This document shows positions 1-8,346 of a stretch of 26,527 nt of DNA, in pieces. Made by a program: the position numbers and the translations under genes. The stretch's first letter is position 1, and every line of letters starts with the position of its first letter. A model generated the notes under the pieces. It saw nothing but the letters and a program-made list of their open reading frames with translations. It ran no database searches and had not been told where the DNA came from. The DNA comes from UBA6183 sp964545895 (GTDB taxonomy: Bacteria > Bacteroidota > Bacteroidia > UKL13-3), in NCBI GenBank assembly GCA_964545895.1, contig CAZJHS010000041.1, forward strand, positions 1-26,527, written 5' to 3'.

Positions 1-121
1 CGAAAAATGGGCCAGCAAAGCAGGTGACCAATATCGTTATTTCATGGTTTTTAATAACTCAAAATTAGACGGAGCAAAATCTGTTGTTGAATTACTCGAT
101 ACGTTAAGGGCAATGAACTAA
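1..121 (+). CDS. 3' end of a CDS, possibly a DUF72 (YecE-like) protein
   Basis: The window opens inside a plus-strand reading frame (first full codon at base 2) that runs 39 codons to TAA at 119-121. The visible C-terminus contains the stretch YRYFMVFNNSKLDGAKSVV and ends in LRAMN. An aromatic-rich strand followed by FNN and then a helix with alanine and leucine resembles the C-terminus of DUF72/YecE TIM-barrel proteins, where an FNN segment precedes the last helix. The 5' part lies outside the window, so this family call is an inference from a short tail. The next gene is convergent, and the repeat array plus the terminator at 545-580 separate the two. Confidence 0.5.
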   Translation, partial: EKWASKAGDQYRYFMVFNNSKLDGAKSVVELLDTLRAMN

Positions 122-140
122 AATCATTCTTGATCCCAAA

Positions 141-540
141 GCCCTGAAAGGGCGTAATAACCTTGCGAGGCTGTGTAACTCCTCGCAGTTAAACAACAAA
201 CATTTTGAATTAGATAGCCCTGAAAGGGCATAATAACCTTGCGAGGTAGTAACACCCCTCGCACTAAAAACTAATAGTTGCAATGAGCGATGCACATCGC
301 AATTGATATGTCGCCCTTACAGGGCTGATATAAACTATACCAATTTCTCAATAACCCTGAAATGGCGTAATAATCTTGCGAGGTGGTAACACCCTTCGCA
401 ATAAAAACTAATGGTTGCGATGAGCGATGCTCATCGCAATTGATATGTCGCTCTTGCAGAGCTGATATCAACTAAACCAAATTTCCAAAGCCCTGAAAGG
501 GCATAATAATCTTGCGAGGTGGTAACACCACTCGCCCATA
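141..540. repeat. Tandem array of BIME/REP-like hairpin repeats
   Basis: Four copies of a 13-base palindromic core, GCCCTgaaAGGGC, begin at 141, 217, 354 and 490. Each is followed by TAATAA(C/T)CTTGCGAGG and then, after about ten bases, CCTCGCA or a variant, which forms a second hairpin. The copies at 217-353 and 354-489 are complete units of 137 and 136 bases, very similar throughout. The first (141-187) and last (490-540) are partial. Each full unit also holds a central hairpin around GCGATG/CATCGC and ends with an inverted version of the core (313-325 and 450-462). The unit is therefore bounded by two REP-like palindromes facing each other. Small open frames across the array repeat the peptide GVTTSQ-YYA(L/I)SGL because they read the repeat itself. 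I do not treat them as genes. Confidence 0.8.
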
Positions 541-544
541 AAAC

Positions 545-580
545 AAAAAAACGCGAGGCATAAATGCCTCGCGTTTTTTT
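545..580. terminator. Bidirectional intrinsic terminator
   Basis: A perfect 10-bp stem (ACGCGAGGCA, 551-560, pairing with TGCCTCGCGT, 565-574) closes a TAAA loop. It has A6 on its left and T6 on its right, so it works on either strand. It ends the minus-strand run that finishes with the rhodanese gene, and it can also stop plus-strand transcription leaving the gene at 1-121 and the repeat array. Confidence 0.9.
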
Positions 581-597
581 GTTACCATTGGTTTTAA

Positions 598-903
598 CTA
601 TCCACCAAAGCGATCTTGCCAATCAAGCATGCCGCCTAATACGTTTCTTACATTGGTAAAGCCTGCATCTTCTAAAAACATTTTAGCTTGTCCGCTACGC
701 GCACCACTGCGGCAATGTAAAATTACCTCTTCGTTTTTTAAATGCGCTAACTCGCTTATACGGCCAGGTAACTCGCCTAACGGAATAAGTGTTGCACCAA
801 TATTAAATGCTTCAAACTCGTGCAATTCACGCACATCAAACAAGTTTAATTTTTCGCCTTTATCTAAGCGCTCTTTCAATTCAATGGTAGTAATGTCTGC
901 CAT
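598..903 (-). CDS. Single-domain rhodanese-like sulfurtransferase
   Basis: This 101-residue protein is a stand-alone rhodanese domain. The active-site loop is HCRSGARSG with the persulfide-forming cysteine at Cys64. The CH2A-like DVRE motif (residues 23-26) and the closing GG-LDW (residues 90-95) fit single-domain sulfurtransferases of the GlpE/PspE type, and the length is usual for them. It has no signal peptide, so it should be cytoplasmic. It could transfer sulfane sulfur to cyanide, thioredoxin or another acceptor; the sequence does not say which. It begins 14 bases after the T9SS cargo gene and is the last gene before the 545-580 terminator, so it is probably the tail of the PASTA-T9SS-rhodanese transcript. 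Confidence 0.93.
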   Translation of the reverse strand: MADITTIELKERLDKGEKLNLFDVRELHEFEAFNIGATLIPLGELPGRISELAHLKNEEVILHCRSGARSGQAKMFLEDAGFTNVRNVLGGMLDWQDRFGG

Positions 904-917
904 ATATATAAGTAATT

Positions 918-3731
918 TTAGTGTTGTATAATTATTTTCTGAGTTGTTGTGGCCTGCGTTGTTTCGTCAGTAATGCGCACCAAATACATGCCATTGGTTA
1001 AGTGTTGTAAATCTATTTGCTGTTGCACACCAGTGTATGATGCACTAATTTTACCAGTAATATCATATACAACAACAGTGTATAACGCATTGCTTTTACC
1101 TGCAATAGTTAACATCCCTAAGGTAGGATTGGGGTATAAACTTATTTCCAATTTAGAGGCTGTTGTGTTCTCGTTAACGCCTGTAATTGGGTCTTTCCAT
1201 TTACCAACAATTGGGCGCATCATTAATGCACCTTTTAATTCTGTTGGCTGCCATAAGTCTTGCACATTATAAAACATTTCGGGGTTTGGTGCATACTTGT
1301 TATTTACCATAAAGTTTAAATCTAACCCCATATTTAAAGGAAAAATACTGGTTTGCTCCCAACCTATGTATACTTCGTTTTGGATGTAAATGGGTTTTTC
1401 AAACTTGGCATAGTAAAAATTATTGCGTGGGTCTTGGTAAAAAACTGTTGCCGGTATACGCACCAATACTTGCTCGGTATTAGAGGTTGCGCCTAGTGTA
1501 GACCAAACCATCAAATTGTAAAACAATCCAGCCACATCAATCTTGCTTCTGTTTAGGCTAAAACTAATTCCGTACATGCTATCAGGTTGTGCAAACGGAA
1601 AACGTAAAGCTACTTTTCCGGGCGCATTTTCAATAGCATAACCAGCTTCAGCGGTTCCATCATCGTAGGCATAATAATTACCAAAATAAGTTGATTGCCA
1701 AATGGTATCGTTAGCCCTAATGTTATCAAAAGTAGTTCCTAAACGGGTATAATATCTGCTCCAAACCAACACCGAATCAGTATTAAAGTTGCCTGCAAAA
1801 TTTACCGTACGCTTAATGTTTGCACTGCGTGTTTCTTGCGCTGGCATAATACTTATAATACTTCCAAACGAATCAATACGAGCAAAATTTTGATCAAAAA
1901 TCTCGCGACCATAATCTATTGCATAGTTTTGATTACTGTTATTACGTACCGCAAAATATTGCGTATCTAAAGTATAAGTTGATGCACTATTTTTAAAATG
2001 TAAATAAGGCATTGAAGCAAACTTTTTAATAAGTGGCGATGGAGGATTTTGAATAGCCAAATCAGTAATGGCATCGGCTTTATTTCTTCCTTTATTTAAG
2101 TAAACATAATCTATATGCCAGTGATTTAAATTACCTGTTTTGCTTCCCTTATTAATAAAACGCATCTGAAACTCATCATGCAAATAAATTGCAGGCAAAG
2201 CAATGCGCACTTGTATAAAACTATCAACCATAAAGCTACCAAGAGCCGCGCGCCACAATAAATTAAAAGAATCGGGCGAGGCAGCAGAGTAACGAGCAAA
2301 CAAGCTTAAAGTATCACCCAAATCGGGCACCATACCTAAACCTTGCGGCTGCACAAAAAAGCTCAAATACACCGAATCGGCAAGGGTTAATCCATCTAAT
2401 CTTATAGGTAATGAGGTAAGGGTATCACAATATCCACGACCAACACCGTAAGGTGCACCAACCGCGTTTAAACCATCAAAAGTGGCTACATTTAAACTAG
2501 GCGGATTTATAGGAAAACGATTGTTTACATATACCAACTTATCTTTCCATTTATTACCATCAGGGTAAACAGTTGCCGCAGCAAAATCATCAACAAAAGG
2601 TAATAGTAGTTTTTTATTGATGTTAAATCCGGCTACCAACCATTTTAACGTATCATTTGTATTACCACGTGTTAGTATTCTAAACTCAAATAATTGATGA
2701 TTAAAACGACTTTTATTTACATTAACAGTATACGTTTTCCAAGCATTGGCAGATGCTGCACTAAAAGCCATTTGGGTTGTCCAAATACCTGCATTGTTTT
2801 TAAACTGTACAATTAACGAATCTGCGTTTTGGGTTGATATGGCTTTATAATAAAACCGAAAAAATACCGAATCATTAGCCGCAAGTGTTGACATATCAAA
2901 CACATGACTTTGAATTGTATCGTTAAAACCATTGTTATATGCCGTTCCTTTTTGATCAAACGCATCTAACTTAATTACATTTCCAAACTTAATATCAGCA
3001 TCAGTACGCAGGTCGCCTTGCATATTACTCCAAGTTCTGCGCCATGTTTGTGGCGTTTTCCAATACATGTTTTCGTAATACGGCCATGTTTGTTTTGGTG
3101 CAAAAACTAAGTTGTGTAAAATATAGTTTTGGGTGTTTGATGCGCTGCGTGTGCTGTAATTAACCATACGCAACTTAAAGCCCGCATGTTGATACAACAG
3201 TCCTAAAGAAAGATTAATTTGAGCATTTCTTACATCAGTAGCACCTGGTACCGAGCGCCAAATATTATCCCAATTACCTGCTGCATTTAATGCTTGCAAA
3301 ACCAACGAATCGTTGGCCTGCCAAGTAGCTCCGGTTTGATAAGTAATGCTCACATAACACACCTCAAACACATTAGTTAAATTAATGACTGCACTGGTTA
3401 ATTCATCATTTACACCAAAGGTATTATCGGCATTGCTGTAGGTATTATTACTAAAATTTTGGGCATTAAAAATGGCTGAATTGGCAGTAGTTTGTACGTT
3501 GCTATCAACCCAAAAAATGCGGTGTAACGAATCGTTGTTAAACTGCGAAACTAATGGAAATGCAGCTGGCCAAACGGCACTTGTTTTATACAAGTTTTTG
3601 GGGCTATTATCAGTATTGTTCTGATTTGATGATAGCGCTATATTTCCGTTAACGGGCAGCACTTTTTCGTGCTGGGCAACAGCTGCTAACACAAAGGCAA
3701 AACTTACAATTAAGGTAATTAATTTTTTCAT
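918..3731 (-). CDS. Large secreted protein with T9SS type A sorting domain
   Basis: This is a 937-residue protein. It has an N-terminal signal peptide (MKKLITLIVSFAFVLAAVAQ) and a C-terminal T9SS type A domain over about residues 855-937. That domain starts at LYPNPT and ends with the typical GMYLVRI and KIIIQH strands. It should cross the inner membrane by Sec and the outer membrane by the T9SS, and be released or anchored at the surface. Between the ends I see three diverged modules of roughly 150-180 residues (about 40-200, 220-375 and 380-560). Each has a DSV-x-F strand and a later FxxR(I/F/M) strand, like jelly-roll or MAM-type modules. No catalytic motif is evident. The ATG overlaps the stop of the PASTA gene by four bases (ATGA), which suggests translational coupling. 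The specific function is unknown. Confidence 0.9.
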   Translation of the reverse strand: MKKLITLIVSFAFVLAAVAQHEKVLPVNGNIALSSNQNNTDNSPKNLYKTSAVWPAAFPLVSQFNNDSLHRIFWVDSNVQTTANSAIFNAQNFSNNTYSNADNTFGVNDELTSAVINLTNVFEVCYVSITYQTGATWQANDSLVLQALNAAGNWDNIWRSVPGATDVRNAQINLSLGLLYQHAGFKLRMVNYSTRSASNTQNYILHNLVFAPKQTWPYYENMYWKTPQTWRRTWSNMQGDLRTDADIKFGNVIKLDAFDQKGTAYNNGFNDTIQSHVFDMSTLAANDSVFFRFYYKAISTQNADSLIVQFKNNAGIWTTQMAFSAASANAWKTYTVNVNKSRFNHQLFEFRILTRGNTNDTLKWLVAGFNINKKLLLPFVDDFAAATVYPDGNKWKDKLVYVNNRFPINPPSLNVATFDGLNAVGAPYGVGRGYCDTLTSLPIRLDGLTLADSVYLSFFVQPQGLGMVPDLGDTLSLFARYSAASPDSFNLLWRAALGSFMVDSFIQVRIALPAIYLHDEFQMRFINKGSKTGNLNHWHIDYVYLNKGRNKADAITDLAIQNPPSPLIKKFASMPYLHFKNSASTYTLDTQYFAVRNNSNQNYAIDYGREIFDQNFARIDSFGSIISIMPAQETRSANIKRTVNFAGNFNTDSVLVWSRYYTRLGTTFDNIRANDTIWQSTYFGNYYAYDDGTAEAGYAIENAPGKVALRFPFAQPDSMYGISFSLNRSKIDVAGLFYNLMVWSTLGATSNTEQVLVRIPATVFYQDPRNNFYYAKFEKPIYIQNEVYIGWEQTSIFPLNMGLDLNFMVNNKYAPNPEMFYNVQDLWQPTELKGALMMRPIVGKWKDPITGVNENTTASKLEISLYPNPTLGMLTIAGKSNALYTVVVYDITGKISASYTGVQQQIDLQHLTNGMYLVRITDETTQATTTQKIIIQH

Positions 3732-4474
3732 TCTTGTTTAAGGAAAATATCAATAGGTTGGCCACCACTTACGGTTGCACCTTCTGTAAAGGCAGGACTT
3801 TGACGAGCTACTTTAGCCGATGTTGAATCTGAAATAGCACCTAAGTATACTACCGAACCAACATTTAACGAGGCTGACGATAATAAATTGCGTGCTTCCT
3901 CTAGTGTTAAGCCAGTTAAATCGGGTAAGTTTACACTCTCCCCTCCTAAACCATCGCCCAAAACCAAATCAACTGAAGTGCCCTTGCCTATTTTTATACC
4001 GGGCTGCAAACTGCTGTTTTGATAACGCACATCAAGCACCACATCTTTAGCTATATCTGGTTTGTAAATTATATTCCCCACTTTTAATCCAGCTCCAGCC
4101 AACATGGCTTCGGCCTGACGGAAAGATACGTCTAACAAATTAGGTAATGGAACCTGAGGTGCTTTGTTGCTATTTATGGTAATGTAAATATAGCGGCCTT
4201 CTTTTACCTTACTATTTGGTGCAGGATTTTGCTCTAAAATACTTAGCTTGGGTTTGTCTTCAAAATACAACGAATCGCTGATGACGTAGCGCAAGTTTTT
4301 TTCTTCCAATAAATGTATGGCATCTTCAATTTTTAAACCACGTATATCGGGTACATTTAACGAGTCGCCATGACGCGTGTAGCTGTTTAAAATAAACGAT
4401 ACGGCAGTAAAAACGCCTATAATTACCAATATAATGGCAAGTATGTTTACGCCTAAAACTTTAAAAAAATTCAT
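3728..4474 (-). CDS. Membrane-anchored protein with three PASTA domains
   Basis: This 248-residue protein has a short cytoplasmic start, one transmembrane segment (about residues 8-30), and three PASTA domains (about 40-102, 108-173 and 181-247). Each PASTA domain has the VPD/LPN/LPD-(I/L)-G opening, the A-xx-L-L helix and a QxP or QN segment before the last strand. PASTA domains bind muropeptides or beta-lactams in serine/threonine kinases and penicillin-binding proteins. Here no kinase or transpeptidase domain is attached. Stand-alone anchored PASTA proteins are common in Bacteroidota and are presumed peptidoglycan sensors or scaffolds in the periplasm. The gene lies 53 bases after the antiporter gene and overlaps the next T9SS cargo gene by four bases. 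Confidence 0.92.
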   Translation of the reverse strand: MNFFKVLGVNILAIILVIIGVFTAVSFILNSYTRHGDSLNVPDIRGLKIEDAIHLLEEKNLRYVISDSLYFEDKPKLSILEQNPAPNSKVKEGRYIYITINSNKAPQVPLPNLLDVSFRQAEAMLAGAGLKVGNIIYKPDIAKDVVLDVRYQNSSLQPGIKIGKGTSVDLVLGDGLGGESVNLPDLTGLTLEEARNLLSSASLNVGSVVYLGAISDSTSAKVARQSPAFTEGATVSGGQPIDIFLKQE

Positions 4475-4527
4475 GTTGTAGCAGCAAGTTGCGGTAAATA
4501 TATACTAAAACCTTAACCAATAATAAT

Positions 4528-5868
4528 TTAAAAAGCAAAAAACAATAGCCATACCACCACTAATATGGGAAGTAAAACGGGTATTGAATATTTGGCTATG
4601 TATTGAAAAAATCCAGGCATTTTTACGCCTTGCTGTTCGGCAATGGCTTTTACCATAAAGTTAGGCCCATTACCAATGTAAGTTAATGCACCAAAAAATA
4701 CCGACCCAACTGAAACAGCCTCTAAATAAAGTACATTATTGCTTTCAATAAATTGATGAATATCGCTGATGTTATTAATGCTTAAATCAAACATGCTTAA
4801 CGATAACGCTAAAAAATTGACATAGGTTGGCGCATTATCTAACACACTGCTAAACACACCAGCTCCCCAATATACCATTCCTACCGAGAGCGGTTCTGTT
4901 AAGCCTTTACCTGCGTGTTCTAACAATTGTAAAGCTGGTATCATGGCTAAAAAAATTCCAAAAAACAAAAAGGCTACTTCTTTAATAGCATCAAAGTTAA
5001 ACTCGTTGCTAGCCAAGGCTTGTTTATTGGCACGTTTGTATGCAAAAAATGCTACCGATAGTTGAATAATTTCACGCAAAAAAGAAACCTTTTTGCCATG
5101 CATATCAATAAACGGAATTCCATCAATCACATTAGGATCAATAAATACCGAAGCAATTATTACGGCCAACCAAATAAAGTTATGACCTCCAGTAATAATA
5201 ATTTTATTGGTGTAATGTGCGCTTACATCCACATCATCTAAAGCGGTATTGCGTTTTTCGAAAAAGTAAAAAACCATACTTAATAATACCATGGCAACTA
5301 ACCAAGGTAAGGTAAGTGTTTTGAGGGTCCAGCTAAAAGGAACACCTTTTAAAAATCCCATAAACAAAGGAGGATCGCCAATGGGTGTTAGTAAGCCGCC
5401 TAGGTTTGATACAAAAAAGATAAAGAACACCACATGGTAAGGTTTTAACCTATACCTATTAACACGCATAAATGGACGAATTAATAACACCGAAGCACCT
5501 GTGGTTCCTATTATATTGGTAAGCATTGCGCCTATCAATAAAAAAATGATATTTACTGTAAACTTCGATTCAAAATCGGCAAAAACATAAATACCGCCTG
5601 CGGCCACATACAATGCTAATAGTAAACTAATAAATGAAACGTACTCGGCAAAGGTTTCGGCAACTAAAATGGGTTGATGTATTACGGCTAAATAATATCC
5701 ACCAACTAAAATACCAATGGCCACGGCAATGGCTTTAAAATATTTGTGCCAAAAATGAGCAAAAAACAATGGCCCCGTTGCAATTAACAATAACAACAAT
5801 GCAAATGGAGCTACCAACCAAGTTGGCGGTGCTGTTAGTGTTGCATTAAGTAATATAGTTTGAAGCAT
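4528..5868 (-). CDS. Sodium:proton antiporter, NhaD/ion-transporter superfamily
   Basis: This 446-residue polytopic membrane protein has about a dozen hydrophobic segments. The segment IGTTGASVLLIRPFMR followed by GGLLTPIGDPPLF is characteristic of the NhaD-like branch of the ion-transporter (ArsB/NhaD/CitM) superfamily. A second half with DNAPTYVNFLALSLSM and GNGPNFMVKA gives the expected pseudo-symmetric hairpin-loop motifs. The likely role is Na+(Li+)/H+ exchange at the inner membrane. Transport of another ion cannot be excluded from sequence. It starts 22 bases after the M23/LysM gene and is probably co-transcribed with it. Confidence 0.85.
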   Translation of the reverse strand: MLQTILLNATLTAPPTWLVAPFALLLLLIATGPLFFAHFWHKYFKAIAVAIGILVGGYYLAVIHQPILVAETFAEYVSFISLLLALYVAAGGIYVFADFESKFTVNIIFLLIGAMLTNIIGTTGASVLLIRPFMRVNRYRLKPYHVVFFIFFVSNLGGLLTPIGDPPLFMGFLKGVPFSWTLKTLTLPWLVAMVLLSMVFYFFEKRNTALDDVDVSAHYTNKIIITGGHNFIWLAVIIASVFIDPNVIDGIPFIDMHGKKVSFLREIIQLSVAFFAYKRANKQALASNEFNFDAIKEVAFLFFGIFLAMIPALQLLEHAGKGLTEPLSVGMVYWGAGVFSSVLDNAPTYVNFLALSLSMFDLSINNISDIHQFIESNNVLYLEAVSVGSVFFGALTYIGNGPNFMVKAIAEQQGVKMPGFFQYIAKYSIPVLLPILVVVWLLFFAF

Positions 5869-5890
5869 AATGGTTATTGGCTTTATTAAA

Positions 5891-7366
5891 TTAACGGATA
5901 CGCAACCTGCGACCTGCCTTTAATTTAGTTTTGTGCGATACCCTATTTAAACGGGCAATTTGCTTTACTGTTACACCGTTTTTATACGCAATTTTACCTA
6001 ATGTATCGCCACGCTTAACTACATAGTAACGTGAGCGTAACTTGGTTTGTTGCGCTTTGTATAATTTTAGGTGATTAAAGCAATGCTTATCAATTTGCAA
6101 GGTATCGCTTAATAACGATCCCGAAGGGAAATATATAACTTTATTGGGGTCAATTTTTTCGCCTTTAAACCTTACTTCAAAATGCAAATGCGGACCTGTG
6201 CTTCGGCCTGTATTACCCGAAAGGCCAATGATTTCACCACTTCTAACGGGCTTACCCGGATAGGCCAACAATTGGTCGAAATGGGCATAAAGAGTTTCTA
6301 ACCCATTATAATGCCTAATTAAAACTACGTATCCATAATCGCTGCTGCGTTTGGCTACACGTACAATTCCATCAAAAATAGCATAAACAGGATCGCCTAC
6401 TTCCATGCGCACATCAACCCCATAATGAAACTTAGGACGCTTGCCCCAACGTCTGAATCCAAATCCAGAAGTTAAATCGCCAATTGCAGGTGGATGAAAA
6501 GAACAATCCATGCTATCTTTTAACTTCAACAAAATGGTATCATTCATTTCTACCAACGAAACTTTGTAAGGGTTAATTACCACCGTATCCCAAGCAAATG
6601 GATAATGTGCATCTGCAGGAATCATTTGTTGATCGAACTTAAAGTTTGGGTCGCGCAACATATCCCAATAACTTACATCGCTGTAGCCTGTAAATAAATT
6701 ATCAAACTCTCCTTCGGCTTCTCCTTCCACATCGGCTTCATCACCATCGGCAAAATCAGCCATGCTATCGGCCTCTAAGGTATCAACCAAAAGCTCTTCG
6801 CTGCTTATTTCATCAATATCTAAAGTATCGGGAGCAGGAGTTTTAATTATGGGAATAATTGGTTTAATACGTGGCGTATCGGCTACTTGTATTTGTACCG
6901 TTTTAATGGGTGGCAATGGCGGTGTTAACCCTTGTATTTTTGTTGGGTTAATTACGTTTACCAATTGCGTTGGTGCGATGTTGTTTTTTGCAACGGTATC
7001 AACCACCAATACATTTGCCACAAACTGGGTTGTATCTGGTTGTTGTAATAAATTTTGAGCTTTTCTGATACTATCAAAAACGGCAGTTGATTGCGTGGTG
7101 ATGGTATTTTGTTGAGTAAGCGGAACTTGATCTGTATTGGTTTTGGTTGATTTGGAAGAATCTGAATCAAGGCCATAAACCTTAATCATGTAGTTTACCA
7201 AACTATCGTACTTGGCTTGCAAAATTGCAGCCGAATCGAGCGGAATGTTTTTTAATGGAACCGGAACAACAGGATTACCTAATGGTACCTGTGCAATAGC
7301 ACTTGTACCGATAAAAAAAACACTACTTACTAAAACTATATATTTAACAAAAAAACGTTCAATCAT
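5891..7366 (-). CDS. M23 family metallopeptidase with C-terminal LysM domain
   Basis: This 491-residue exported protein has an N-terminal hydrophobic signal region ending near SAIAQ (residue 26). A long Pro/Thr/Asp-rich linker follows, with a strongly acidic patch around 183-223. The M23 (LytM/gp37-like) domain covers about 295-412, and a LysM domain covers 447-490 (VVKRGDTLGKIA). The zinc ligands are present: His314 and Asp318 in HYGVD, and His393/His395 in GPHLHFE, with His362 in the LYAHF motif. So the enzyme should be active rather than an EnvC/NlpD-type activator. It probably cleaves peptidoglycan cross-bridges in the periplasm, with LysM holding it to glycan. Its ATG overlaps the ribF stop by four bases (ATGA). 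Confidence 0.93.
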   Translation of the reverse strand: MIERFFVKYIVLVSSVFFIGTSAIAQVPLGNPVVPVPLKNIPLDSAAILQAKYDSLVNYMIKVYGLDSDSSKSTKTNTDQVPLTQQNTITTQSTAVFDSIRKAQNLLQQPDTTQFVANVLVVDTVAKNNIAPTQLVNVINPTKIQGLTPPLPPIKTVQIQVADTPRIKPIIPIIKTPAPDTLDIDEISSEELLVDTLEADSMADFADGDEADVEGEAEGEFDNLFTGYSDVSYWDMLRDPNFKFDQQMIPADAHYPFAWDTVVINPYKVSLVEMNDTILLKLKDSMDCSFHPPAIGDLTSGFGFRRWGKRPKFHYGVDVRMEVGDPVYAIFDGIVRVAKRSSDYGYVVLIRHYNGLETLYAHFDQLLAYPGKPVRSGEIIGLSGNTGRSTGPHLHFEVRFKGEKIDPNKVIYFPSGSLLSDTLQIDKHCFNHLKLYKAQQTKLRSRYYVVKRGDTLGKIAYKNGVTVKQIARLNRVSHKTKLKAGRRLRIR

Positions 7367-8301
7367 TGTGCATGTGTGCTGAGAATAGCCAGCGCATGCA
7401 ATTTATCTTTTTCGAGTTGATTTGTTAATGCTTGTAGGTTTTCGAACTTGATTTCGTTGCGCAGTTTATCAACAAATTGAACCTTTAACTCATGTCCGTA
7501 TATGTCTTCATTAAAATCAAACAAATGAACTTCAACGGCATGCGTAAGTCCATCAACTGTGGGGCGTACTCCGCTATTAAGCATACCCAAAACTATACGG
7601 CTGTTGATAAAAACTTTTACTGCATAAACACCATTGGCCGGAATTTGCTTGTTGGCATCGGCCACTTTAATATTTGCTGTAGGAAAACCAATGGTTCGGC
7701 CCAACTGATTTCCTTTAACAACTGTACCAGTAATATGGTAATACTTGCCTAAATATTTGGTAGCTTGCGTTACCTCGCCAACCTCTAATGCTTTACGTAT
7801 TTGGGTTGAACTTATGGATACTTCATCTATATCTTGTTCAGGAATTTCTTCCACTTCAAAACCGTATAAACCACTGTAATCTTTTAAATGCTCGAAAGAG
7901 CCTTCTCTGTTTTTTCCAAAACGATGGTTATAGCCAATTACCAACACTTTAGTCCCTATTTTATTCACCATAATATCGCGAATAAATTGCATAGAAGTAA
8001 GGCGCGAAAACTCTTTGGTAAATGGAATAATAACCAAGTGATCGATTCCTTCTTGGGCTAACGCTTCAATTTTTTCATCAAGTGTATGCAGTAATTTCAA
8101 TCCGTGATCGTCAGGAAAAAGGACCATACGCGGATGAGGATCAAAGGTAATAACCACCGTTTCGCCTTTACGCTGTTGGGCTATTTGCTTAAGCCTATTT
8201 AATATTACTTTATGGGCAGCATGCACTCCATCAAAAGTACCTTGGGTAACAATGGCATTATTAATTTGAGGCAACTCGTCTAAACTTCTGTATACTTTCA
8301 T
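7363..8301 (-). CDS. ribF: Bifunctional riboflavin kinase / FMN adenylyltransferase
   Basis: This 312-residue cytoplasmic enzyme makes FMN from riboflavin and ATP, and then FAD. The N-terminal adenylyltransferase half has the nucleotidyltransferase signature GTFDGVH (21-27), FDPHPR (53-58) and the S-ST-IR segment near 164-170. The C-terminal flavokinase half has GRTIGFPTANI (201-211) and the catalytic-region Glu in VEVHLFDF (residue 257). I chose ATG at 8301 (MKVYRSLDEL) over the in-frame TTG four codons upstream. The ATG matches the usual RibF start. The 3' end overlaps the M23/LysM start by four bases. Confidence 0.96.
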   Translation of the reverse strand: MKVYRSLDELPQINNAIVTQGTFDGVHAAHKVILNRLKQIAQQRKGETVVITFDPHPRMVLFPDDHGLKLLHTLDEKIEALAQEGIDHLVIIPFTKEFSRLTSMQFIRDIMVNKIGTKVLVIGYNHRFGKNREGSFEHLKDYSGLYGFEVEEIPEQDIDEVSISSTQIRKALEVGEVTQATKYLGKYYHITGTVVKGNQLGRTIGFPTANIKVADANKQIPANGVYAVKVFINSRIVLGMLNSGVRPTVDGLTHAVEVHLFDFNEDIYGHELKVQFVDKLRNEIKFENLQALTNQLEKDKLHALAILSTHAQ

Positions 8302-8321
8302 GCAGTGCCGCAAATTAAAGG

Positions 8322-8329
8322 CAAATTTA
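8322..8329 (-). promoter_or_regulatory. Possible -7 element (TAAATTTG) upstream of ribF
   Basis: On the minus strand this octamer matches the Bacteroidota -7 consensus TAnnTTTG and lies 20 bases before the chosen ribF ATG, a normal distance. No TTG sits at the expected 17-23 base spacing upstream, so only half the promoter is supported. Chance matches are frequent in AT-rich spacers. Confidence 0.3.
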
Positions 8330-8346
8330 GTTTGTTGCCAACTAGT

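Noticed and set aside
141..540. Possible CRISPR array
   Set aside because: The spacing between cores is irregular (76, 137 and 136 bases), the intervening sequence is itself repeated between copies rather than unique, and there are no cas genes.
104..622. Three small minus-strand open frames sharing the peptide GVTTSQ-YYA(L/I)SGL
   Set aside because: They read the same hairpin repeat in each copy. The shared peptide comes from the DNA repeat, and the frames have no start sites or context that support translation.
629..1272. Plus-strand open frames opposite the rhodanese and T9SS cargo genes
   Set aside because: They are antisense to genes with clear protein motifs and have no recognisable domains.
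6762..7176. Open frames overlapping the M23/LysM gene on both strands
   Set aside because: They fall in the low-complexity linker region of the real gene, where alternative frames stay open by composition.
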